From contig CACZEL010000001.1 of NCBI GenBank assembly GCA_902780235.1, positions 149,822 to 213,821 of the forward strand: DNA of 64,000 bases. The letters run 5' to 3'. Under the pieces are notes generated by a model. That model made no database searches. It was not told where the DNA came from and worked only from the letters and a program-made list of their open reading frames with translations. Shown one piece after another: positions 52,244 through 62,800 of the stretch. Origin of the DNA: an uncultured Bacteroidales bacterium (GTDB lineage Bacteria > Bacteroidota > Bacteroidia > Bacteroidales > Paludibacteraceae). Every line of letters starts with the position of its first letter. Within the stretch, counting starts at the first letter, position 1. A program made the translations under genes and the position numbers.

Positions 52244-53667
52244 TTATCAATGATCTTCCTCCCCTGCATATCATACTTCACTCCATCGATGATAAGCACG
52301 ATCTGTCCGTCTTGGAAGAGTTTGGTTCGTTCATTCTTTAACTCCTTCACTCCTTCATTCGTTAAATCCGTCGGAGTCTCTTCCTCGATACTCCAAACCG
52401 CCGGCATGTTGCGGTAACGCGATACCGGACTTGGTCCACCACCCGGAGTGATATAGAAATACCCGCGGAAGCCTTTCATCTTATGAGTTGCCCATGTTCC
52501 TGAGCCGCCTGTATCGTCCGGCCAATAAAGGGTGTTGTTCGCGCCGATAAAGAAGTTATAGTGCGCTTCTGCCCCTGAGGTGTAGCCCGTGATATGGGCT
52601 TTGGGATAGACACCGTGAAACTTAACGGTGGTATTGCCCGGATCGGTGGCGGTCTCTTCATCTTCATCCCAGTTCTCCACGTTCTCGAATCGCAGCACTT
52701 TGATGGTATCTACCGGCGTCGTTTTAGCCCAACGCAAGATATACGGTACGCCTTGGGTCAGACGCTTGCCCTGCAGACGACTCATATTCAGGTTCAGGAT
52801 CTCGTTACCCGTTGTACCGGTGACGCGACCGCCCTTGAACTCAAAGATCTCAGCGCCCACCAGCGGCGACTCATCGATATTCGGCACATCAAACGGCAAA
52901 CAAAGCGTATAGAGCGTACTGTCCTTAACCAAGGTTCGATGCACTACCACCGAGTCACTACCATATGAGTTAGCCATGTCAGTTGCAAAAGCAGTTGCCT
53001 CATGTTCCTCATACAACTCCCCTAACGACACCGTCTTCACAAGGATGACGCTGTAGAAATTGGTCTTTTCTGCATAGGTGTTATGATCATGTATCTCGTC
53101 CCTGTTAAAGTGAATACTGTTGCCATTTGAGTCAGAATATTGATCTGATGCCCAATAGGCACCGTGCTCCTCCCATCCGTCATCATCAAAAACGAAGCCA
53201 CCGTCATAATGACCGTTTCCGCCACAAGGCAAAAAGACAGCACCTGATTCCTCCATCAATGCCCATGTGTCAGCAGTATAGACATTAGCCCCGTAGCCCA
53301 AAGTTGAGTAAGCAGTGCTAAAATCCGGAACTTCTTCCGGTTTAACCCAATAGTCAGGTAAGATAACCATGCCATATTTTCCCTTGACAGTGGCTAATGA
53401 ATTGAGTGTATCCGCACCATCACGACCAGAGGCTAACAGATAGGCCCATTCATCGCCAGTCAGCACGGTCCAATCTTCATCTCTAAGAGAAGCCACCTCG
53501 TCCCATTGGTACAAGTTATTCGTCGCTTCACGAGTAGCTACGGGCGCATTGGCGAATTGCACCTTCCTCGTCGAAGAAACGGAGAACACGCCTTTCGCAG
53601 CGGTCGCAGCATACATCGGCCCTATGCTCAGTCCAATTAAAAGTACTATCGTAGTTATCTTTTTCAT
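52240..53667 (-). CDS. Secreted FISUMP-like protein with pre-tail domain and shared tail
   Basis: 475 residues from ATG 53667 (MKKITTIVLLIGLSIGPMYA); earlier starts lie in the -7 box. Residues of about 35-230 form one copy of the module seen three times in the 948-residue protein: LTGDEWAYLL, VILPDYWVKPEE, LMEESGAVFLP, YWASDQYSD. Residues of about 240-410 are the domain shared with the 950- and 1784-residue proteins (LYTLCLPFDVPN ... GVPYILRWAK ... MKGFRGYFYI). A linker encoded by an octamer array (NEGVKELKNE) and the tail DGQIVLIIDGVKYDMQG end the protein. So it combines modules of three neighbours. Function unknown. Confidence 0.85.
   Translation of the reverse strand: MKKITTIVLLIGLSIGPMYAATAAKGVFSVSSTRKVQFANAPVATREATNNLYQWDEVASLRDEDWTVLTGDEWAYLLASGRDGADTLNSLATVKGKYGMVILPDYWVKPEEVPDFSTAYSTLGYGANVYTADTWALMEESGAVFLPCGGNGHYDGGFVFDDDGWEEHGAYWASDQYSDSNGNSIHFNRDEIHDHNTYAEKTNFYSVILVKTVSLGELYEEHEATAFATDMANSYGSDSVVVHRTLVKDSTLYTLCLPFDVPNIDESPLVGAEIFEFKGGRVTGTTGNEILNLNMSRLQGKRLTQGVPYILRWAKTTPVDTIKVLRFENVENWDEDEETATDPGNTTVKFHGVYPKAHITGYTSGAEAHYNFFIGANNTLYWPDDTGGSGTWATHKMKGFRGYFYITPGGGPSPVSRYRNMPAVWSIEEETPTDLTNEGVKELKNERTKLFQDGQIVLIIDGVKYDMQGRKIIDN
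52326..52365. repeat. In-frame octamer array CTCCTTCA x5 at a body-tail junction
   Basis: TTCGTTCA, TTCTTTAA, CTCCTTCA, CTCCTTCA, TTCGTTAA encode NEGVKELKNER before the tail. The same octamers encode KELKNEGVKELK at 54197 in the 3253-residue gene. Confidence 0.9.
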
Positions 53668-53688
53668 GTCAGTCCACATTTTGCGCTG

Positions 53689-53719
53689 CAAAATTACAAC
53701 AAAAAAATGACATACACAA
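53689..53719 (-). promoter_or_regulatory. Promoter of the FISUMP-like/lipoprotein operon
   Basis: On the minus strand TTG (53719-53717, context CTTGTGTATG), a 20-nt spacer and TAATTTTG (53696-53689), 21 nt before the start codon. Confidence 0.8.
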
Positions 53720-53723
53720 GCAA

Positions 53724-53762
53724 AAACAGAAAAATCGCCCGAAATGGACGATTTTTCTGTTT
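53724..53762 (-). terminator. Terminator of the 3253-residue gene
   Basis: 17-nt arms AAACAGAAAAATCGCCC / GGACGATTTTTCTGTTT with a 5-nt loop; on the minus strand it is followed by TTGCTTG, so its U-tract touches the next -33 box. A near copy lies at 63680-63719. Confidence 0.8.
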
Positions 53763-53769
53763 GGACTTT

Positions 53770-53832
53770 AGCTATTAGCTATTGGCTATTGGCTTTTTTT
53801 TGCTAACAGCTAACGGCTAACAGCTAACAGCC
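53770..53832. repeat. Two opposed heptamer arrays, CYAANAG family
   Basis: The first block reads CCAATAG/CTAATAG on the minus strand; after a run of T, the second block reads CTAACAG, CTAACGG, CTAACAG, CTAACAG on the plus strand. It lies 12 bp past the stop codon of the giant gene. Confidence 0.85.
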
Positions 53833-53844
53833 GGCGATTACCCG

Positions 53845-56800
53845 TTAGAGTTTTTTACCCGTTACGTCATAGCGTTCGCCGTTGCGGATGATGACGACGT
53901 GGTCGTTCTCAATCAATTTTCTTATTTCCTCATTTTCGCATTTTTTCATTTGCAGGATGATTGGATCTTCGAGCGAACCGTGGTGGGCGTTGGGAACATA
54001 GTCTATGGACGAAGGACCGATGTACGATGTACCATTTATGTACGAAGGTACTAAAGTACAATTATCCATTTCGAAGCGGAGCTCACCAACCTTGTCACTC
54101 TGGATCGTGAGGAAATACAAGACTTCGTCATTGATGATTGATGATTGATGATTGATGATCGGCTCGGCAACAGCGGCAAGTTCGTTGCCCACATAAACCT
54201 TTAATTCTTTCACTCCTTCATTCTTTAATTCCTTAACACAAGCGATCATGGTCATGTTGGTAGCGGCTTGCGGGTTGGTGAAGAGACCGGCTTCGCCGTT
54301 TGACATCGTTTGACGTCGTTTGATATTGTTTGATGCCTCCGGCTTATAGAAGGCTATCTCGACGGAGCCGGGTTTGAGGCGGCGGAAGAGGTATCCTTCG
54401 CCCGGTTGGAGGGCCGTCAGGTCACCTACCCATCGTTTGTCTGCGGAGAAGGTAGCGAAGCGGTTATGCGCCTTGATCATATCGCCGGTGGACGCTTTCT
54501 GATAGTAGTCCGCGAGGGCCTCGGTGACGGAGACACGTTGGTCGAAGAGACACGGCATCGGGCTCCATTGACCGTCACCACGCACTTTGATCTTCATCGA
54601 GTCTTCCGGCAGGATCTCACCCGATATGCGCATCGTGTTGCCGTTGGCGGCGTAGATCATATAGAGTTGCGAATAATGCAGTTGGTCGAGCGTACCGACG
54701 AAGCTATCGTTCGCCGCATCGTAGGTGCTGAACTGCCGCGTATTCGGGTTCTTGATCAGATCGCCTTCGGTCCATGGTTTGGCAGCGGACATGCAAGTTG
54801 AAAGTTGGAAGTTGAAAGTTGAAAGGTCGAGGTGAGTCGATACCCAGTTCCAACCGGCGCTGAGTTCGATCTGCTGTCGCTCGCTGCCGCCGGTAGTGAG
54901 GATGAGCGGTTCGTTCTCGCCGCAGCCATAGACGAAGCCATGGGAGAAGAGCACGTTCCGGTTCGCCGTCAGGTCATAGACCTTACCGGTCGAAGCCTGC
55001 CAGAGTTGGAAATGAATCTGCTTGCGGTTCATCTCATCGTTACCGAGCACGGTCAGATAGACATCGGTGGTGTTGCTGATGGTGTTGAAGGTCACGTTCG
55101 CCTGACCGACGCACTCGTTGCGATAGATCGCATAGACGATATCGCGTTCGTCGGTGTCGTAAACATTGGCTGTTAGCTCTTGGCTATTAGCTATTAGCAC
55201 TTGTGCGCAGATGGACATGTTCAGCGCATACTTGCCTTCGTCCACGCCGTCGTAAGGCGGGATAGCTTCCACGGCATACTCGATATGCAGCGGTTCACTC
55301 AGTCCGTCCTCGTCGGTCAGATAGATGATGTCGCTGTATTCGCCTACCGGTATCTGCGTGTTGAACGTCAGCGTGACAGTCTGCTCACCCATCGGGTCGA
55401 TTGCGCCATATTCGGGGCTGACACTCAGCCATGACGGCAGGGACTCGATCGTGTATTGATGGCGTTTGCCGCTATTATTGATGATGGCTATTAGCTTTTG
55501 GCTATTAGCTGTTAGCCCATTATCCTCTATGGTCACACTCACTTTCTTCTCGGACCATTTGAGGGCGTTGCGATCGACGAAAGCGGTCCAGCTGACCGGC
55601 GAAGCCATCGGGTTGCCGTTCAGGTCTTCCACGTCGCGGACGGTGACATAAATCGACTGTTTGTTGACCTCGTAGTCGCGGTTGAGGATGTTGATCATCA
55701 ACTCGTCCTCATTGAACGCCCAATTGAAATAGAGCTTATTCAGTACACCTTTCGACTTGATCGGCGCGTTAACCTCATTTACCATTTGGTCATTTACCAT
55801 TTGGCTATTTATGAGGGGCACCACTTTCTTCACTACATTGCCGTTGGCGTCCTTGAAGGTGCGTTGGTCATTGATGGAGAAGCGCTGTTCGATGATGCTG
55901 TTGGGGTTGGTATATTGTTCCTCGAACGGCAGGTAAGCGAACAGACCCATCTCGTCGCCGGTGAGGGCATTGTCTTCGTACAGTTCGACAAGCGACTTCG
56001 GCAGTGCTTGCTCAAAGATCACGAACTCATCGATATTACCCTTGAAGCCGTCACCGCCGAGCCACATCGTACCACTCAGCCCGCCCACTTGGGTGGCTGC
56101 ATAGGTCTGAATCATCTTGCCGTCCAGGAAGAGGGCGGCGTTGTTATAAGTCCGGCTGACGGTCAGCACCAGATGATGCCAGTTACCATCTGCATAGCCG
56201 TCCGGTACGTTCAGCTGCAGATCTTTCGAGTTAAAGAGCGTACCGCTCTTCTCAGCCTTGAACCACAGCATCATCGTCATGTCGTATATCTTCGATCGTC
56301 CGAGCAGGTTGCCGTTCAATTGGACCGCTTCGCCGTCCAGACGGAGGGAGTAACCTTTCTGTTTGTTCCAACTGCAGCCGTCCAGATAGAGGGTCGCACC
56401 GTGCGCATGATCGGTCACGGTCTCACCCTTACCTTCGTCCATGCGGTAGTAAGCGAGTAACTCGCGTTCGTAGCCCGTGAGCGAGTGGTTGGCTGTCGCA
56501 CTGATCTCTTCGAGTGTCAGCGCTTTGGTCCATACACGTGTCTCGAGCATGTCGCCTTCGTAATCGCTACCGAACTGGAAGTAGGCACTGCTGCCTTGCG
56601 CGCTCTGCAGCTCTTCCGTCGCACCCAAAGTCTTGTCTGTTACCTCTACCGTACCGACGAAGAACCGTGTTCTGCCGGTCTTCTCCGAAATGCATACTAC
56701 GCGTGTGAAGGCCATGATCGGATCCAGCACCTTGGAGGACTTGCCGAGGAAATTCTGTCCGTTGGTCTTGATCATACGCAGCCGGTTGTCTTTGGTGAGT

Positions 56801-59800
56801 ATCAACTGCTTGGTCATCTTTCCGTCTCCGGTCTCGAAGAGGATCATGTCGTTTGCGCGGTTGGAGGATACGGTCGGTTTGATCATCATGTCGATCGTGA
56901 AGTCGGTATCCGTCAGATCGCGTTTGGCTTTGGTGGTAGCGGTAGCCTTGCCGTCGAAATGGAGGGCTGTCGCAGCCGACAGACCGGTCGTGTTGGTGAT
57001 ACCGGTGATCTGGAAGTTATTGTCCTCGTCCAGGTAGTTACCGGCGATCGGTTCGTTGAAGCGCAATTTCAGATGATCGCCTACGCCGAGGATGCTATTT
57101 GCCGGTTCGGGTTCGCCGAACACAACGGGCACACGGGTGTCTTTAATACCCGTCAGCACTTGGGACGATTTGGTGAGATAGGATGTTCCATAGCGGCAGA
57201 AGGAGACGGCGCGCAGGTCGTACTGCTGCTCCATCGGGTCACGCTCGCCATAGAAAGCGATGTTCTCGATACGACCGGCTTTCATCATCTGTTTGGAGCC
57301 CGAAGCGGCATTGTAGTACGTACTGTCGGCGTAGAACGAGCAGAGGTTGACCCATCCGTCGTCGGACTGCTTGCTGAGTTTGTATTGGAACTCGATATGG
57401 TCGAAGTTAGGATACTGAATGTCGTAGCCATCGATCACGATCGGTTGGTACCAACCCGTCGAGTCTTTCGGCGAGAGCGTGTTCATCACCCATTTGTCGT
57501 GCGGCGCGGAGATATTCACATCGCAGCTGACCGGCATGTAATGTACGCTAAACGATGCTTTATGGAAGTTCAAGATGTCGCATTGCGAAGCGAGCATGAG
57601 CGTGAGGTTCTCGAAGTCATTGCCTTGTCCGGCATAGACCTCGATGGTCTTGTCGATCGACTGACCCGGGTTGAGTTTGATCGCACGGCCGTCACCGGTT
57701 AAGGGGAAGCCGTCCATCAGCACTTTGGCGCCGTTGGGGTTAGAAGCATCGACGAGCACGAGTTTGAATACTACGTAGCTCTCGAAGGTCTGCTCACTCT
57801 CGTTGCTCAGACGGATATGAATGATAGCGGGCTGGTCGTGCGGGATGTCGCTTACTTCGTAGTCGAGGATATCGATCTTCGGGTTCTCTAACTTCAGCGT
57901 ACCTTGGGACATCAGTACGGGGTTCGATCCGCTGGTGTAGAAGAGCGACTCTTCCGGTCCTTCCCACGGACACTTGGACGCACCGGCATTGAGGCGGAAG
58001 ATATACGAGCCGTAGAGATAGGAACCGTCTTCATACGTCGTGATGTCTAATTCATCGCGCGCATCATAGGTATCCTTGTTGAATTGATGCTTCGGTTCGC
58101 GACGACGGAATACATCTACGTTCATATAACTGTACTCATCCGGTTCGAGCACATAGCCGGACGTGCGCGAATAGCCCTCGACACTCTCCGGATCGCCGTC
58201 TCCGTCGATAGCCAGGATAGGTGTGAAGGAGAACTGGGTCTTAGCGTCCGGAAAGTGAAAATCGACATTGAACGGATTCGCCAGTCCATTTTTCGGCACT
58301 GGCTGATTCAGATTGTTATTGTTAAAATTATACAACTGTTTCAACTGGTCAATAGCTGACGACAACTGGCGGGTTTGTTTACCCGTACCCATTTTAAGAG
58401 TGGTAAGATTTGCATTCGGACTTCCACCTCCGCCTATCTTGAAGCTCCACAGGGTGGTAGCATTATAGGTTTCCGTATGCGTTTGTTTGACACCGTTGCT
58501 CACAGAGTAGTTCCCCACAAGATCGGCATTGACCTTATCGAATACGGTGATCTTCTCTTTCTCGTTTTCTTGGATGATGTCGAGCCAACTGAAAATCGTG
58601 CTGTTGTACTCCGCTACACGGTCTATATTGACCCACATCGAGGCAGAGTCTTTCGAAGGAATGATTTTCTCGTAGTTGGTCAGGGCGTAGGTGGTATCGG
58701 TCGGAATGACATGCGACCAATAGACCTCCGTACCCTTGGTATCGGCGATTGCCTGCACGGTAGCCGAATCACCCGTCACGAGCAGTGCATCACGCTCCTT
58801 AAGTAACTGCGGTAGGAGAACGGTTAAGATATAATCTTGCGAATAGGCGAACGAACCTTTTACTGTCGAGCCCATTCCCATCTCTTCACCGATGACGAGG
58901 TAGTATTTCTGTCCGTCGATACCGGTTCCTTCTGCTACTGTTGTCCGATTGGCGGTATGACCGACATTCTCCGACAGTTGAGCGGCATAGGTCGAATAAG
59001 TCAGCGAGTCCACCGGTTTGACCGCATCGGTCAGTTCGGCATACACAATCTTCGATACACCGATATACACATCGCCTCGCGAGCCTACGAACCAGTTGTC
59101 GTTACCGGTCTCGATACGGTCTGAGGTTGTGAAGGTATATGTACCTCCCCATTTGAAACTGAGAGAGAAGGTGAGCGGGATGTCGAAGGTATTGGTGTGC
59201 GTAGCGCTGACAGTCTGCCCCGTGACAGGACCCGGCATTCCCGTACCAACAGCCAGGTAGTTACCTAAGAACAGCGTTTTGCCTGTACCATATTTAAAGT
59301 TCAAATCGACGCCGAACTTAGTGTTAATATTCTGCATATAACTGTAATGGAAGGATGTTCCGCTCTCGAGGAAAGAATAACTCTTCGCTCCGGGCGGGTC
59401 ACGCAGTACATCCATCAGATCGACGCCTCCATCCACAGACGCCATATAGTCGCGTCCTTTGGAGCGGTTACCGGTGACATAGCCTTTCACTACTTCTTTC
59501 TCTATATACCGTCCGTCGGACTCTACCGACACACTGAGGATACGCAGCGCCTGATCGCCGACTTTCGCGAACGAGACATAGTCCACCGGAACGGTGATGT
59601 CGATCTGTCCTTCCTCGTCTGTCTCTTTGGTCATCATCAGGAAGTGCTGCGTAGCCTGCTCCCATTTCGGGAACAAACCGGAGAAGGTCTGTGTCTCTTC
59701 GGAAGCGTGAAGACCGTTATAGACCTTCATATTACCGCCGTTGATGGGCACCTGTTCGTGCTTGATGGAAGTCTTATCGTTGTTGTAGTAATAATCTTCG

Positions 59801-62800
59801 TGCGCGGTAATGCGGAAGGAATAGTTGGCGGTAGTAAAGACCGGATAACCGAAGGTGTATTGGTAAACACCGTTGGTGTCTTTCTCCGCTAACGGGATCT
59901 GTACCTGCTTGTTGAGTATATTCTGTCGCGTCATGAACTCTTCGCCGTAATACGGCATCGCAATACCGTATCGCATCTGGATACAACTGATATCAATGGG
60001 CGAACGGTAGGTGATACTGTATTTCTCGTTCCAGTGTACCATCTTTTCTCCATCCACTTCACCCGCTTTATGCGTTGCCGCATTACTTAGGTCAATCACC
60101 TCGCTGGTCTTACCCTCCGCAAAGAGTGTCGAGTAGCCCCTTGCAGTTGCTTGCGTCACTTTGTAACGCACCGGGAACAGGTCGGCGCAGTACTCACCCG
60201 TCACAGGGTCGGGGTTGATGATGATGCGTTTCTTCTGGTAATGCATCAGGGTTGTACCTACCGTGTCCGTACTACCTTCATCCACATGATGCACGATATG
60301 CGGCACCGTATATTCGAACGTGTCACGCGTTAGGTCATCCTCGTCCCGTACGATATGCGAGATATTATCGCCTTCGAGTTCGAGAACCAACTGCAAGTCA
60401 TCGCCCAGGTTGTTGGTGCTTAGTCCGAAGCCGAGTTTTAAGTCCGCCTGTTTCTTACCGCCGACGATACGACCGGCAAGACGCACTTTCGTCGCATCCC
60501 ATATACGAACACCGTCCAGCGCCTTGTCCAGTACCAGATTGCTGTCGTTATTCATTCGAACGAATCCATCACCCTCGAAGGTATGGCCTTCTTTGACCGC
60601 CTGCAGGGTGAACGGATGGTTCTTCGGCACTTGCAGTTCGAAGTTACCCGATGCATCCGTACGGAGCGGACCGCCTTCCGTATAAACCAGCGCGCTATCC
60701 AGCAATATGTTTGCATCGCGAACAGGAATGGACGATTTACTATAGAGCAAACGACCGCTGAAACGAACGGACGATATATTATCGAACTCAATACCCTCCG
60801 CCACGGGGTTGGCGGCATCCAGAGTGATAGAAGCTGTCGTCATAGAGGTATTGTTGAACCGGAACTCGGCATAAGAGCTGGTCGGAACGATGCTGTAGTC
60901 CTTGCCTTCACCGTAGAGCAGACTATCGAACTCATACCGTCCTTTCGCATCCGTCACGGTCTTTAACTCGTTCATTCCTTCACCCGTTAAACTTACGTTT
61001 ACATTCGGGCATCCTGTACCATCCGAGTAATGGATGCGTCCGTTGATAAGGCCATAGGGCGAACGGAAACCGGTGGTAGTAGCGAAAGAGGTAGTAGTCG
61101 TGTCGTTACAGGTATAGGATACCATAATCTGGTACTCGTACTCCTGACCCGGCACTACATCATTATCGCGGAAGTCATTATCCGTCGTCTTCTTGATGGG
61201 TTCAAACTCCGCCGTGCTGCCTGCCTCTCGGCGAGACAACTCATAGAAGTCCACCCCACCCGGAGTTTGTTCCCACGTCAGGATGATGCCGTAGCGGTCG
61301 GTACCCTGCGAAGCATCGAAGCGGGCTATATCCGCTACATCGTTGTAATACAAGTCCGGTCCGTCCAGCGCTACGGGCAGTAACTCGGCCGGATCCAGCA
61401 TCTTGAGTACCGAACCCGTCTGGTCGATACGTACCGCATAGCGGTAGTGTGTGCAACTCCGATCGGCGGTATTCTCCATATGCGCCACCCACGAACCGTC
61501 CTCCTGGCGCTTGATGCTGTCCGCCGGCACGGGGAACTCGATCGTGTCACCCGTCTCCACGGCGATACGCTGCAGATAGATGATCGCATTCCGATCCCAG
61601 TTACGGCGAAGACCGCTTTCATTAGCAGAGCCTATCTTGTTTGCCAGGCGCGTGTAAAGCACATGCCGCGCACTATCCGGCAACGGGTACTGAGCCAGCA
61701 CTTGATTCAACGAATCTTGCATCGCCTCCTCATCCTCATACGTGTTGTCAGAGAGTTTTGCTCCGCTGCCCGGATACAACTCCCAATCTGCGATATAAGC
61801 AGCTACATCATCTAACTTACCTATCAGGTTCAGCGTGTTGACCGATTTACCTTGGGCATTCAGGACGCTGATTTGGACCATGCTTCCGGCCTCTACTTCC
61901 GTTTGCAGTATATTGCCGGTCTCGAGAGGCAGTATCGTCTGTTGCAGCGTACCCTCAGGCGGCAGGTAATAGAGCATATATTGGTAGTCCGACGGATTCA
62001 CTCCCCCCGAACCGCGCACACTCAGACGAATAGGTATCATCCCGTTGATACGCTGAACAAATGTCTTTAACTCGCATTGACTCTCCGCCTCGGGTTGCAG
62101 CGATACGGGTTTGTTCTCCAATTTGATATTGAAATGCACCTTGCGGTTGTTCTCATAGTCCGGATCCATCGTATAGGCTTCCTGCTGTTCGGCAAGCGGA
62201 GCGAGGTAGTTGTTCTTCTTCAGTTCCGCACTCCGTGCAAACCCTTCGTGCCAGCCCCATACAGCGGATGAACCGCGGCGTACACGATAGTATATAGTCC
62301 TACCGGGATCGAAGACCTTGTTACTGGTCAGGCGTGCATAATATTGCACCTTCATGATGCCCGTTTCATCATAGGCAAAGAACTGACCTTCTTCGCTGGC
62401 ACGCCTCGCTTGGGCGGTGTTGGAGGCTGTGTCTTCCAGCAATACAGTTGTCGGGTCATCTTCGAATGTATACGAAGCCACATCTGCTGAGAAACTCGGT
62501 ACGGCGATCTGCTGCGCATCCGAGAAATCTTCCATCAGCGCACGCTCCACTTGGAATACGTCGCCGTTCATCAGGTCTTCCGCACCCGGGAAACGAATGC
62601 CCCAACTCAACATCACCTTGCCTGTCACACTCTGCTGCTCATCCAGTACCTCCTCCGCCTGGAAGTCATAGATACGGTGGTACGCCGGGATATTGAGCGA
62701 GTTCGTCTTGAGTGTGAAGATCTGCGGTTTGGACGCATCATTGCTCATATTGACTTGGAAGGTGGCATTGAACATACGCTGTACCGTATCCATCGTCGGC

